From NCBI GenBank assembly GCA_963821505.1, contig CAWGEH010000036.1:62001-126000 (forward strand): 64,000 bases of DNA. Direction: 5' to 3'. The notes below the pieces were generated by a model. The model worked only from the letters and a program-made list of their open reading frames with translations. It was not told the DNA's origin and did not search any database. Shown here one piece after another: positions 34,286-44,841 of this stretch. This DNA is from VAZQ01 sp963821505. GTDB taxonomy: Bacteria; Pseudomonadota; Alphaproteobacteria; Rhizobiales; Xanthobacteraceae. The first letter of the stretch is position 1. Each line of letters opens with the position of its first letter. A program made the position numbers and the translations under genes.

Positions 34286-35010
34286 CCGGCAAGACCGCGC
34301 TCGTCACCGGAGCGACCGGAGGGATCGGCGGCGCGATCGCGCGCACCTTCCATCGGCAGGGCGCGACGGTCGCGATCTCCGGAACGCGGCGGGACGTGCT
34401 CGACCAACTGGCGGGCGAGCTCAAGGATCGCGTCCATGTGCTGCCGTGCAATCTCGCCGAGAAGGACGAGGTCGAGGCGCTGGTGCCGAAGTCCGAGGAC
34501 GCCATGGGCAAGCTCGATGTGCTGGTGGCCAATGCCGGAATCACGAAGGACAACCTCCTGGTCCAGCTTCGCGACGAGGATTGGGACCAGGTCGTTGCCG
34601 TCAATCTGACGGCAACCTTTCGCCTCGCGCGGGCGGCCGTGCGCGGGATGATGCGGCGCCGCTTCGGCCGGATCATCGGCATCACGTCGGTGGTCGGCGT
34701 CACCGGCAATCCCGGCCAAGGCAATTACACCGCGACCAAGGCCGGCCTGATCGGCATGATCAAGTCGATCGCCGGCGAATATGCCAAGCGCGGCGTAACG
34801 GCCAACTCGATCGCACCCGGTTTCATCGCCACGGCCATGACCGACAAGCTCAGCGACAAGCAGCGGGAAGCGATCCTCGCCCGGGTGCCGGCCGGAAGGC
34901 TGGGCGCCGGCGCGGACGTCGCGGCGGCTGCGGTCTTCCTGGCCTCCGATGAGGCCGCCTACATCACCGGTCAAACGCTCCACGTTAACGGCGGGATGGC
35001 GATGATTTGA
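34273..35010 (+). CDS. fabG: 3-oxoacyl-ACP reductase
   Basis: The 245-residue SDR has TGATGGIGGAIA, the Asn-Ala-Gly-Ile segment (VANAGITKD), the catalytic Ser in GITSVVGVTGNPGQGNYTATK with Tyr-x3-Lys, and the FabG ending TGQTLHVNGGMAMI. It reduces 3-oxoacyl-ACP with NADPH. GAACGAGGAACG precedes the ATG. Position after fabD and before acpP settles its role in fatty-acid synthesis rather than PHB synthesis. Confidence 0.96.
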   Translation: MFDLTGKTALVTGATGGIGGAIARTFHRQGATVAISGTRRDVLDQLAGELKDRVHVLPCNLAEKDEVEALVPKSEDAMGKLDVLVANAGITKDNLLVQLRDEDWDQVVAVNLTATFRLARAAVRGMMRRRFGRIIGITSVVGVTGNPGQGNYTATKAGLIGMIKSIAGEYAKRGVTANSIAPGFIATAMTDKLSDKQREAILARVPAGRLGAGADVAAAAVFLASDEAAYITGQTLHVNGGMAMI

Positions 35011-35247
35011 GCGTCATCGGCCGCGCCCAGCAGGGCTTTCCGCCGCGGCGCGGCCCGCGCTGGCCAAGGCATTTGAAGTATGGTAACCGAGCGTCGGTTT
35101 GGCTGGGGCGGCACAACGGTTCCAATCATCTTTGGGGGTCCGCTCGCGACCCGATGATCCGACGCCGGACACCACGCAGGCCCATACCGCAATGGCTCGG
35201 GGGCGCTGACCGATCGAGCCCAATCCGAAGGACACGAGGTTGCAGCG

Positions 35248-35487
35248 ATGAGTGACATTGGCGAGCGGGTGAAAAAGATCGTCGTGGAGCATTTGGGCGT
35301 CGAAGCCGACAAGGTGACCGAGAACGCCAGCTTCATCGACGATCTCGGTGCCGACAGCCTCGACACGGTCGAACTCGTCATGGCGTTCGAGGAAGAATTC
35401 GGTTGCGAGATTCCCGACGACGCCGCCGAGACCATCCTGACGGTGGGCGACGCCATCAAATTCCTCGAGAAGAACGCCAAGAGCTAG
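35248..35487 (+). CDS. acpP: Acyl carrier protein
   Basis: The 79-residue acidic protein has the 4'-phosphopantetheine site in DDLGADSLDTVELVMAFEEEF (Ser of DSLD), and the typical start ERVKKIVVEHLGV and end TVGDAIKFLEKN. It carries growing acyl chains for fatty acid, lipid A and lipoate synthesis. It has its own 237-bp upstream gap after fabG, as is usual for this strongly expressed gene; no clear promoter boxes were identified in it. Confidence 0.98.
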   Translation: MSDIGERVKKIVVEHLGVEADKVTENASFIDDLGADSLDTVELVMAFEEEFGCEIPDDAAETILTVGDAIKFLEKNAKS

Positions 35488-35594
35488 CGGCCGCCATTTT
35501 CGGCGGACCCTCGCGGCTGCTGCGATCGGACATTGCCTTGGCGCAAGGTCTCGTCGGGAGAGTATGATCCCGGCCGCGGGGCGTGGAGTCGAAG

Positions 35595-36860
35595 ATGAGA
35601 CGCGTCGTCGTCACAGGACTCGGGATGGTGACGCCCCTCGCTTGCGGTGTCGAGCCGACTTGGCAACGCCTGATCAACGGCGAGAGCGGGGCAAGGCGCA
35701 TCGAGACATTCGACGTTTCCGATTTGCCGACCAAGATCGCTTGTCAGGTTCCACGCGGCGATGGCTCGCAGGGCAGCTTCAACCCTGACCAATGGATGGA
35801 GCCGAAGGACCAGCGCAAGGTCGATGATTTCATCATCTTCGCCGTGTCTGCCGCGCGCCAGGCGCTCGACGATGCGGGCTGGAAGCCCACCACCCGCGAA
35901 GACCAGATCAGCACCGGCGTGATGATCGGCTCCGGCATCGGCGGTCTCACCGGCATCGCCGAAACCGCGATCGTGCTGAAGGAGAGGGGGCCGCGCCGGG
36001 TGTCGCCGTTCTTCATTCCCGGACGCCTGATCAATCTCGCGTCGGGATACGTGTCGATCGCGCACGGCCTGAAGGGGCCCAACCACGCGGTGGTAACGGC
36101 ATGTTCGACCGGGGCGCATGCTATCGGCGATGCGGCGCGACTGGTGGCGCTCGGCGATGCCGAAGTGATGGTGGCGGGCGGCGCGGAGTCGCCGATCTCG
36201 CGCATCGGCATGGCGGGGTTCGTCGCCTGCCGGGCGCTGTCCACATCATTCAATGACGCGCCGGAACGCGCATCGCGTCCCTACGACCGCGATCGCGACG
36301 GCTTCGTGATGGGCGAGGGCGCCGGCATAGTGGTGCTGGAAACCTATGAGCACGCCAAGAGCCGCGGGGCCAGAATCTATGCCGAGCTCATCGGATACGG
36401 ACTGTCGGGAGATGCCTATCACATCACGGCGCCGGCCGAAGACGGCGATGGCGCCTTGCGCTGCATGAATGCCGCGGTGAAGCGTGCCGGCATCTCGGCG
36501 GCGGAGATCGACTACATCAATGCGCATGGCACCTCGACGCCGCTTGGCGACGAGATCGAGCTCGGTGCGGTACATCGTCTGGTCGGCAATGCCGCGGCCA
36601 GGATGTGCATGTCATCGACCAAGTCGTCGATCGGGCATCTCCTGGGCGCAGCGGGCGCGGTCGAGGCCATCTTTTCGCTGCTCGCGATGCGCGACGGCAT
36701 CGCGCCGCCGACCATCAATCTCGACCATCCATCGGTCGAGACGCCGATCGACCTCGTGCCGCATCGCTCGAAAAAGCGCGACATCGAGGTGGTCCTCTCC
36801 AACTCTTTCGGATTCGGCGGCACCAACGCCTCACTGATCTTTCGCCGTGTCGCGCAGTAA
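35595..36860 (+). CDS. fabF: Beta-ketoacyl-ACP synthase II
   Basis: The 421-residue condensing enzyme shows the Cys-His-His triad: VVTACSTGAHAIGDAAR, INAHGTSTPLGD and TKSSIGHLLGAAG. The N terminus RRVVVTGLGMVTPLACG and the C-terminal NSFGFGGTNASLIF are standard. It elongates acyl-ACP with malonyl-ACP. ATG 35595 is chosen over an ATG four codons earlier because it fits the family start. It continues the fabD-fabG-acpP order. Confidence 0.97.
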   Translation: MRRVVVTGLGMVTPLACGVEPTWQRLINGESGARRIETFDVSDLPTKIACQVPRGDGSQGSFNPDQWMEPKDQRKVDDFIIFAVSAARQALDDAGWKPTTREDQISTGVMIGSGIGGLTGIAETAIVLKERGPRRVSPFFIPGRLINLASGYVSIAHGLKGPNHAVVTACSTGAHAIGDAARLVALGDAEVMVAGGAESPISRIGMAGFVACRALSTSFNDAPERASRPYDRDRDGFVMGEGAGIVVLETYEHAKSRGARIYAELIGYGLSGDAYHITAPAEDGDGALRCMNAAVKRAGISAAEIDYINAHGTSTPLGDEIELGAVHRLVGNAAARMCMSSTKSSIGHLLGAAGAVEAIFSLLAMRDGIAPPTINLDHPSVETPIDLVPHRSKKRDIEVVLSNSFGFGGTNASLIFRRVAQ

Positions 36861-37182
36861 TGCGCGCATCGGGGAGCGCCGCTTTCATGCCGAGCGTGGC
36901 TTCAGCCGGCATCCGGCATGACGCCAAGTGCAGCGCGGCGTACTTCGTCATCGCTGGGGCGCCGGGTCGATTGCCGGTCATTGGATGGGTTCCACCCGAG
37001 GTTCCCACCTTTGGCCATATTCCCACTTAATGTGGGCGGGCCGGTGCTCCGGTTCCGCTTGGGAATTCGATCGGCGGCCGGCCGGATGAATGTACTGACG
37101 CCTTTTCGGGGTGCAGGGTCGATACCAGAACGAGACGCGGTGGTAGCGGCTATGGTGGGCGTCGAGATGGGGGCATAGGGCG
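36861..37182. other. 322-bp gap between fabF and mltG
   Basis: No gene was recognised. A small palindrome CCCACTTAATGTGGG lies at 37023-37037. The region may hold a promoter for mltG-yicC-gmk, but no convincing boxes were found. Confidence 0.5.
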
Positions 37183-39093
37183 GTGAATTGGGAGAACGCG
37201 CCGCCTGGAAGCCATGATCCGTCCGCTCCGGGCGCCTCACCGGTTACCTCCCATCCCGCGCCGGTGGACCCCGCACAGGCGCCATCTGGGGCGCCGGGAG
37301 CCTCCAGCGGGACGCCGCTTTCAACGACCAATCCGATGCAGCCGGCGAGCCCCGGGCGGCCCGAGGGGTCAGCCGCGCCGCACCGCGTTGCCGCCGGCCT
37401 GCCGCCGCAGCCTTTGCCCGCCGGGCCGTCCAGGGCGGGCCCTGCTCAGCCCACCGCGGCGACCGCGAAAGGGACGAACGGCCCCAACTCCCCCGCTGCG
37501 GACCCCGCCCGGGCGACTGCGAATTTTCCAGCTTCAGCGCCCGTGAAAGCCCCCGCCAGCCCCGATTCTCCCGGCAGCGCAGGGGCAGGCGCGTCGGCCG
37601 CAGCCGATTTACCGACGCCGGAGCGGCAGAAATCGGGTCACGTCGCGATGGCCTCGGCGGCGCCGGGTCTCCCGCCGGCGGCATCGGGCATGCCGCAAGC
37701 CGCATCGCCGGGACGGGTCGTGCTTGGCGTGGGCGAGCCCGAACCACCCATATCGGGCCGGCCTGACGGACTTGGGGCGTCGCTGGCGGAGCCCAAGCGC
37801 ATCACGCCACGCAGCCCGCGTGCCGCGCTCGAGCCCGATCACGTGCCGTTGCCCATCCCTCCTTCACGGCGTGCGCGCAATCCGCTCGTGATCGTCGGCA
37901 ATGCGGTTTTCACCATGCTGGTCCTCGTGCTCCTTGTCGGCGGCGGGGCGCTGGTCTTCGGCAAGAGCCGGTTCGAAGCGCCGGGTCCGTTGCAAGAGGA
38001 CAAGATCGTCAACATCCCGCCGCGCTCCAGCATGATGGAAATCGCCGATCTGCTGAACCGCGAAGGAGTCGTGGATGCGCACCGTCTCGTCTTCATCGGC
38101 GGCGTGTTCGCGCTCAAGGCGCGCTCGGAGCTCAAGGCCGGCGAGTACCTTTTTCCCAAACACGCGAGCGTGAAAGACGTCGTCGAGACGATCGTCGAAG
38201 GGAAGGTGGTGCAACATCAGCTCACCGTTCCCGAGGGCCTGACATCGGAGCAGATCGTCGCGCGACTCCTGGAGAGCGATATTCTCTCCGGCAACATCAA
38301 GGACGTGCCGCGAGAAGGCAGCCTACTGCCCGACACCTACCACTTCAGCCGCGGCTTCACGCGCGAGCAGATAATCCAACGTATGCGGCAGGCCCAGGAT
38401 CGGCTGGTGCGGGACGTCTGGGAGCGTCGCAATCCGGATCTGCCGCTCAAGACGCCGGATCAGCTGGTCATTCTCGCCTCGATCATCGAGAAAGAGACCG
38501 GCAAGCCCGAGGAGCGCACGCGCATCGCGGCGGTGCTGGCCAACCGACTGAAGCAGAAGATGAAGCTGCAATCGGATCCGACCATCATCTATGGACTTGT
38601 GTTCGGCAAGGGCGCGCTCGGCCATCCGCTCACCAAGAGCGAGATCGCGCAGCCGACGGCCTATAACACCTACGTCATCGACGGCTTGCCGCCGGGGCCG
38701 ATCGCCAATCCCGGGCGCGCCTCGATCGAGGCTGCCGCCAATCCGGCGCGTACCAAGGAACTCTATTTTGCGGCCGACGGCACCGGCGGACACGCCTTCG
38801 CCGAGACCTACGAGCAGCACCTCAAGAACGTCGCACGCTTGCGGGTGATCGAGCACGAGCAGAAAGGCGAGGCCGCGGCTCCGGAGGCGCAAGCACCGCC
38901 GCCATCAGCGGCGCCGCCGGCACACGCGGCACCGGCGCCCCCACCGCGGGCAAGCGGAACGCGAACCGCTCTTCCCGCGCTGCCGGCGCCGGGCAGTAGC
39001 GCCGATGGCGCGCGCGACCCTCGCCCTTGTGACCCATCTGCCCCGCCGCTAAGGTCCCGCCCGATTCTGTCATCCAGATCGTTCTGCGGGTAG
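37183..39093 (+). CDS. mltG: Endolytic transglycosylase MltG with long Pro/Ala-rich N terminus
   Basis: MltG cleaves nascent glycan strands at the inner membrane. The 636-residue protein has about 225 cytoplasmic residues rich in Pro, Ala, Gly and Ser, one membrane helix (NAVFTMLVLVLLVGGGALVFG, about 243-263), then the LysM-like and catalytic YceG domain: PREGSLLPDTYHFSRG, the catalytic Glu in ASIIEKETGKPEERTRIAAV, QSDPTIIYG, and YNTYVIDGLPPGPIANPG. A second Pro/Ala-rich stretch of about 80 residues ends it. The start is GTG 37183. Most homologues are about 350-450 residues, so both tails are extra. Confidence 0.93.
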   Translation: MNWENAPPGSHDPSAPGASPVTSHPAPVDPAQAPSGAPGASSGTPLSTTNPMQPASPGRPEGSAAPHRVAAGLPPQPLPAGPSRAGPAQPTAATAKGTNGPNSPAADPARATANFPASAPVKAPASPDSPGSAGAGASAAADLPTPERQKSGHVAMASAAPGLPPAASGMPQAASPGRVVLGVGEPEPPISGRPDGLGASLAEPKRITPRSPRAALEPDHVPLPIPPSRRARNPLVIVGNAVFTMLVLVLLVGGGALVFGKSRFEAPGPLQEDKIVNIPPRSSMMEIADLLNREGVVDAHRLVFIGGVFALKARSELKAGEYLFPKHASVKDVVETIVEGKVVQHQLTVPEGLTSEQIVARLLESDILSGNIKDVPREGSLLPDTYHFSRGFTREQIIQRMRQAQDRLVRDVWERRNPDLPLKTPDQLVILASIIEKETGKPEERTRIAAVLANRLKQKMKLQSDPTIIYGLVFGKGALGHPLTKSEIAQPTAYNTYVIDGLPPGPIANPGRASIEAAANPARTKELYFAADGTGGHAFAETYEQHLKNVARLRVIEHEQKGEAAAPEAQAPPPSAAPPAHAAPAPPPRASGTRTALPALPAPGSSADGARDPRPCDPSAPPLRSRPILSSRSFCG

Positions 39094-39099
39094 AGGCCG

Positions 39100-39991
39100 A
39101 TGGCGCTCTCGAGCATGACCGGCTTCGCACGTGGCCACGGCATGAGCGGCGCCTATAGCTGGGCCTGGGAGCTGAAATCGGTCAATGCCAAGGGGTTCGA
39201 TTTGCGCCTGCGGCTGCCCGCGGGCTGGGATGCGGTCGAGGGGCCGGCGCGCAACAGCGCAGCTCAGGTGCTCGCGCGCGGCACGGTCTATGGCACGCTC
39301 ACGGCCGGGCGGCAGGGCGTCGCGCCCGTTGTGCGCGTCAACGAGGAGGTGCTCGCGGCCGTGCTCACGACCATCAAGGCGCTCGCCCCCCGGGTGGAGG
39401 CTGCCGAGCCGCGGCTCGACGGCATCCTGTCGCTCAAGGGCGTGATCGACATCATCGACGAGGACGAGCGCGAGGAAGATCGGCGCGCCGCCGAAGCGGC
39501 GGTCATCGCCGGATTTCGGTGAAACGGTGGCGCGAGCTTGCCGCCATGCGCCGGCACGAGGGCGAAGCCTTGGGGCAGGTTTTGACGCCAGCGCGTCAAG
39601 GAAATCGCGCGCGCTCGCCGCCCGCGCGGACGCCGCGCCCGGCCGCCGGCCCGAGGCGATCAAGGCGCGCATCGCCGAGCAGGTGGCCATGCTGCTCGAC
39701 GCCTCCGACCGCTTCGATCCCGACCGCCTGCATCAGGAGGCGATCCTGATCGCCAGCAAGGCCGACATCCGCGAGGAGCTGGATCGGCTCGCATCCCACG
39801 TCGCGCAGGTCGAGCGGCTGATCGCCGCCGGCGGCGCAATCGGCCGCCGGCTCGATTTCCTCGCCCAGGAGCTCAATCGCGAAGCCAACACGCTGTGCTC
39901 CAAATCGAACGATGTGGAACTGACCAATATCGGGCTGGAGCTCAAGAGCGTGGTCGAACAGTTCCGCGAGCAGGTGCAGAATTTGGAATGA
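39100..39991 (+). CDS. yicC: YicC family endoribonuclease-like protein, frame broken twice
   Basis: The N-terminal frame has SMTGFARGHG and ELKSVNAKGFDLRLRLP, the YicC_N signature; the last frame has the DUF1732 end LDFLAQELNREANTLCSKSND and ELKSVVEQFREQVQNLE. Between them the sequence passes through a middle frame (RWRELAAMRRHEGEALGQVL), with breaks near 39515 and 39590. Corrected length is about 296 residues. YicC proteins affect RNA turnover and stationary-phase growth. It lies 7 bp after mltG and 5 bp before gmk, the usual order. Confidence 0.9.
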
Positions 39992-39995
39992 GCCG

Positions 39996-40654
39996 ATGAC
40001 GGCGAGCGGCGGTCACCGACAAGCGGACGCTATCGCCCGCCGTGGGCTCATGCTGGTCCTGTCCTCGCCCTCGGGCGCCGGCAAGACCACGCTGTCGCGC
40101 AAGCTGCTCGAATCCGATCCCGGCGTCGAGCTTTCGGTGTCGGTCACGACACGCAAGCAACGGCCGGGCGAGGTCGCCGGCCGCGACTATCATTTCATCG
40201 ACGCGGCGCGCTTCGAAGCCATGGTCGAGAACGGCGAACTGCTGGAATGGGCGCAAGTGTTCGGCCATCGCTACGGTACGCCGCGGGCGCCGGTCGAGGC
40301 CGCGCTCGCGCGTGGGCGCGACGTGCTGTTCGACATCGACTGGCAGGGCACGCAGCAGCTGCGAGAAGGCCAGTCGCGACCTGGTCAGCATCTTCGTGCT
40401 GCCGCCGTCGATTCCCGATCTCGAACGGCGGCTGCGCAGCAGAGCGCAGGATTCCGATGACGTGATCCATGCCCGCATGGCCAAGGCTGCTGACGAAATG
40501 AGCCACTGGGCGGAGTACGATTACGTCGTCGATCAATACCGACATCGATCACGCCTTTGCCGAGGTGCGATCGATCCTTGCTGCCGAACGTCTCAAGCGC
40601 GAGCGGCAGACCGGACTGTCGGACTTCGTTCGCCGGCTGCAGTCGGAGCTCTGA
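39996..40654 (+). CDS. gmk: Guanylate kinase, frame broken twice
   Basis: Gmk phosphorylates GMP to GDP. The first frame has the P-loop SSPSGAGKTTLSRKLLE, TTRKQRPGEVAGRDYHF and EWAQVFGHRYGTP. Near 40362 the frame shifts (DWQGTQQL to KASRDLVSIFVLPPS-type sequence), and near 40533 it shifts again (EYDYVV to NTDIDHAFAEV), ending LQSEL at 40654. With both indels corrected the length is about 218 residues, normal for the family. The enzyme is essential, so the breaks are most likely sequence errors. Confidence 0.92.
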
Positions 40655-40755
40655 CGCCGAACAATCGCGAAGCCTGGCGGCGGAGCGAAACACCGCGCGC
40701 GCCGCTCCACCGGTGTCGCCAGGAGGCGATCGGGCGAGGCCAGTGCCGCGGACCG

Positions 40756-41840
40756 CTACGATTCGGGCTGCCCGATCGGTTGCGTCGTCAGCACCGTCCG
40801 CCCGACGGTGCGCCCGGCGCGCAATTCATCGAGCGCGGCCTGCGCCTCGGCGAGCGGACGTTCGCCGATCGGAGGCGGCGCGAGCGCGCGCTCGCGCGCG
40901 ACAGCCAGCACCTCGCGAGCCTCGGTGAGCGTGCCGGTTTGGATGCCCTCGATCGCAATCGCCTTGAGTGCGAACATCGCGACCGGCATGGTGAAGGTCC
41001 CGCCGAACAGGCCGCTCACCACGACCTTGCCGCCCTTGGCGAGCGCGCCGGCCGCAAACGCGAGCGACCGCTCCGAGCCGACGAAATCGCAGGCGCCGTA
41101 GACGCCGCCGCCGCTCGCGGCGAGGAGAGCCTTGCGCGCGCTCGCCTCGCCCGGATCGAAGGCCGCGGCGGCGCCCGCCGCCAGCGCCGCCTCGCGCTTC
41201 GTCACGGATCGACGTCGGCGACCAACGGCGCCTGTGCAAACATCGCGCGCGCCAGGGCCAGCCCCATCATGCCGACCCCGCCCATGCCTACGAGCAGCAG
41301 CGGCCCGAGCGCTGCCCGTCCCGCCAGCCGCTTGAGCGCGGCATAGGCGGTCAGGCCCGAGCACATCAGCGTTGCCGCGAATGCGGCGGGCAGCGGCGCG
41401 TGGTCGATGAGATAACGCGGATGCGGGACCAGCACATGGGACGCGAAGCCGCCGTCGACATTGATGCCGAGATGGCGCGGCGCAGCGCAGATGTTTTCCT
41501 CGCCGCGATGGCACGCGGCGCACGCGCCGCAGCCGATCCAGGGATAGACCGCAACCGCCGCGCCCGGCAGCGCCCCTTCGGCAGCGTCACCCGCGCATTC
41601 GATCACGCCGGCGATCTCGTGGCCGAGCGTGAACGGCAGCGCGCGGCCGGCGCGCACGTCGAGCTTCTTGTCTTCGCCCAGCAGGAAATAGCCGTCCTGC
41701 ATATGCAGATCCGAATGGCACACGCCGCAGCGCACGATGCGCACCAGCACTTCGGTGCCGTGCGGTTGCGGGCGATCTACGAAGGTCTCGCACAGCGGCG
41801 TGGCATAGGCCGTGAGCGATTGGCGGCGGAGCTTGGTCAT
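40756..41840 (-). CDS. Zinc-dependent alcohol dehydrogenase, frame broken near 41206
   Basis: About 360 residues after correction. The catalytic zinc site is in RCGVCHSDLH and TLGHEIAGVIE; the structural zinc cluster is CGACAACHRGEENIC; the cofactor motif is LLLVGMGGVGMMGLALA. Near 41206 the frame changes (VADVDP to KREAALAAGAAAAF). The C-terminal half ends TVLTTQPIGQP. The family oxidises primary or secondary alcohols with NAD. The gene is convergent with gmk and stands apart from the conserved block, 52 bp downstream of the rsmA end. Confidence 0.87.
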
Positions 41841-41892
41841 GGGGCGCAGCTTTCGATTTCCATCCATCATGCCCCAAATCGCGCGCCGGCGG

Positions 41893-42735
41893 TCAAGCGG
41901 CGAAGGCGCGCGCGAGCGCGACGAAACCCTCGACCGGGATGTCCTCGGCGCGGGCGGTCGGGGCGATGCCCGCGGCGGCGAGCAAAGCCAGCGGATCGGT
42001 CCCGAGCGATCTTCAGGCTCTGCCGCAGCATCTTGCGGCGCTGGCCGAACGCGGCTTCCGTCACCCGCTCCAGCGCGCGGCGCTCGCAGGCGAGCGGCGT
42101 TTCGCGCGGCACCAGCTCCACCACCGACGACGTCACTTTGGGCGGGGGCACGAAGGCGCTGCCGGCGACGTCGAACAGGATGCGCGCCTCGGCAGCGCCA
42201 GCCGGCAAGCACGGACAGTCGTCCGTAGCTCTTCGAGCCGGGGGCGGCGACGATGCGTTCGGCGACCTCGCGCTGGAACATCAGCACGAGCCGATCGTAC
42301 CAGGGCGGCCATGGCTCGAGCGTCAGCCAGCCGACCAGCAGCGCGGTCGCGATGTTGTAGGGCAGGTTTGCGACGATGCGCGCGGGCGCGCCGCCGATGA
42401 GCGGGCGCGGGTCGAAGTCGAGGGCATCGCCGGCGACGATTTCGAGGCGGCCGGGATAGCGTGCGGCGATCTCCTCGAGCGCGCGCGATGGCGCGGTCGT
42501 CGCGCTCGATCGCGATCACGCGGCGCGCGCTCGTGGCGAGCAGCGCGCGGGTGAGCCCGCCGGGGCCGGGACCGATCTCGATCACGTCCACGCCGTCCAG
42601 CGGGCCGGCCGCGCGCGCGATGCGGGCGGTGAGGTTGAGATCGAGCAGGAAGTTCTGGCCGAGCGACTTCTTGGCGCTGAGTCCGTGTCGGCGGATCACC
42701 TCGCGCAGCGGCGGAAGGTCGTCGATGGCGCTCAT
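41893..42735 (-). CDS. rsmA: 16S rRNA (adenine1518/1519-N6)-dimethyltransferase, frame broken three times
   Basis: The first frame reads VIRRHGLSAKKSLGQNFLLD and the SAM motif EIGPGPGGLTRALL. Breaks near 42485, 42195 and 42010 lead through NLPYNIATALLVGWLTLEPWP (the NLPY catalytic motif), SKSYGRLSVLAGW, FVPPPKVTSSVVELVP and QRRKMLRQSLK to the end VALARAFAA at 41893. Correcting one extra base at each gives 279 residues, the expected size. RsmA dimethylates two adenines late in 30S assembly. It follows pdxA as in E. coli. Confidence 0.92.
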
Positions 42736-42743
42736 GAGGGCGT

Positions 42744-43801
42744 TTACGCCCGTCTTCGCGGACTATGATCACGACGCACGGCCCGGCCCGACTCGGCGCG
42801 GGAGGACAGTCTTGCCGCGAGCCGAAGCGCGGCGATCAGGCTGGTGGGATCGGCGCGGCCCGTGCCGGCGATGTCGAAGGCGGTGCCGTGATCGGGCGAG
42901 GTGCGCACGAACGGCAGCCCGAGCGTGACGTTGACCGCGTGATCGAATGCCAGCGTCTTGATCGGGATCAGCGCCTGGTCGTGATACATCGCCAGCGCCA
43001 CGTCGTAGCTCGCGCGCGCCTGCTGCATGAAACAGCGAGTCGGCCGGCAGCGGGCCACGCGCGTCGATGCCCTCCGCCCTGAGACGCTCGACCGCCGGAC
43101 CGACCACGGTGCGATCCTCGTCGCCGAGCGCGCCGTCCTCGCCGGCATGCGGATTGAGGCCGGCGACGGCCAAGCCGCGGATGCGCGATGCCGAAACGAT
43201 CGCGCAGGTCGCGCGCGACGATACGGCCGGTCTCGACGATGAGATCGGTGGTGAGCCTGGCGACCACGTCCTTGAGCGGCAGGTGGATGGTGACCGGCAC
43301 GACCGCGAGCTCGGGCGACCACAGCATCATCACCGGATGGACGGCCACGCCGGTCGATTCCTCGGCGAGCTTGGCGAGGATATTCGGTGTGTCCGGGCTC
43401 GGCGAAACCCGAGCGGTAGAGGACGTTCTTGGCGACCGGATTGGTGACGATCGCGCTGGCCGCCCCGCCGGTGCACGTCGGCCACCGCCCGGCGGATGGC
43501 CGCGATCGCCGCCGGCGCGCTCGATCGATCGGGATGGCCGGGCCTGGCGCGTTACCGCCACCCCGACGTCGACGACCGGCAACGCGCGTCTTGAAGGCGG
43601 CGCAGGCCGCCGCCGGCTCGACGACGGCGATCGGTCACGTCGGGCGCGATCCGCTCGGCGCGGCGCGCAACGAAGTTCGGGATCGGCGAGAAGATAGAAG
43701 GGAGGGAGATCGAGCTCGATGCGCCGGCGCCAGGCCGCGAACGTGATGTCGGGTCCGATCCCGGCGGGCTCGCCCAGCGTCAGCGCCAAAGGCGGTGCCA
43801 T
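42744..43801 (-). CDS. pdxA: 4-hydroxythreonine-4-phosphate dehydrogenase, many frame breaks
   Basis: PdxA makes the amino-ketone precursor of pyridoxal phosphate. Recognisable parts in order are PLALTLGEPAGIGPDIT, LPVVDVGVAV, AKLAEESTGVAVHPVMMLWS, VTIHLPLKDVVARLTTDLI, GLNPHAGEDGALGDED, and YDVALAMYHDQALIPIKTLAF to TSPDHGTAFDIAGTG. They lie in different frames: at least eight single-base changes, nearly all insertions, are needed between about 43,015 and 43,680. Corrected length is about 348 residues. The start ATG 43801 is 15 bp after the upstream gene. Confidence 0.88.
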
Positions 43802-43815
43802 CGCACGCTCGGCCT

Positions 43816-44747
43816 TCACTTGTATTCGATCATCGCGCCGCGACGAAATTCGTGCAGATACTGCTTCGATTGCTGCTCGTAGCGCTGGGCCATCATGCTC
43901 TCGCGGGCCTGGCGTCTGCCCGGCGTGTTGTCGGCCGCCGATTCTTTCTTGGCGCAGATCGCGAACATCTCGACCCCGAACTTGGTGACTTCCGGCGGCG
44001 TCAAGCTGGCCGACCTCGATGCCATCGAGCACCTTGCGCAGCTCCGCCGGAATGTCGGCAGAGCTGCGGATGATCTGGTCGCGTACTGCCACGTCCTTGA
44101 GGGCGCGGGCGAAGGCGATTCCTTCCTCGCAGCCCTGAAAGCGACCGCGCAGGGCCTCCGCTTCGCGCTTGCGTCCATCGACGAAGGCGTCCGGCGATCC
44201 GGGCGGAACCAGCAGCAGGATCGGGCGCAAGGTGTAGTCATAGCCGACGGAGTCGTCGGATTTCGACTCCATCGCCGTCAGGATATCCTTGTCCCCGATC
44301 TGCAGGCTTGCCTGAGTATCGCCCGCGCACGAGTTGCGGCCAGGCGATGTCGGCCTTGATGCGGGCTTTGAGCGTGGCGGCGTTGACGCCCGACTTCGCC
44401 AGCTGCTGCGTCAATTGCTCGGCCGTCATTCGCATGCGGCTCGCCATCGAGCCATAGGCAGCGTCGACATCGGAATTGGGGACGTCCAGTCCCCATTTCT
44501 TGGCCTCACGCACCTTGAGCTTTTCGTTGATCAGCTCGTCGAGCACGTCCTGGCGCGCGGGAACCTTGTGCGTCGACAATTGCGTGAGCTTGCTGCGCTG
44601 CTCGATGTCGAGCGCCGTGATCGGTTCGCCGTTCACGATCACGACGACCTGCTGGGCGCGGGCAGTGGTTGCCGCCACCGCGACGGCGAGGACCAGAATC
44701 GTGGCAGCCAGTTGCTTGCGATATGCCATGAGACTGTCGAACATCAT
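43816..44747 (-). CDS. SurA-like periplasmic peptidyl-prolyl isomerase/chaperone, frame broken twice
   Basis: About 310 residues after correction. A signal peptide (LAATILVLAVAVAATTARAQ) is followed by a SurA N-terminal helical domain (IVNGEPITALDIEQRSKL, LINEKLKVREAKKWGLDV) and a short second part that ends GAMIEYK. Breaks lie near 44310 (ARYSG to LQIGDKDILTAMES) and 44005 (EVGQL to TPPEVTKFGVEMF). The position between lptD and pdxA is that of surA in proteobacteria; the protein helps outer-membrane proteins fold. A clear parvulin motif is not obvious, as is common in rhizobial versions. Confidence 0.85.
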
Positions 44748-44841
44748 CGCTCCGTCCGCTTTCTCGCCTATGAAAGTCGGGCCTGGTCCGGCTTGCGTCG
44801 CGGGTTTAATCCCGGTCGGCCCGGCCTGATCCGGCGCACCG

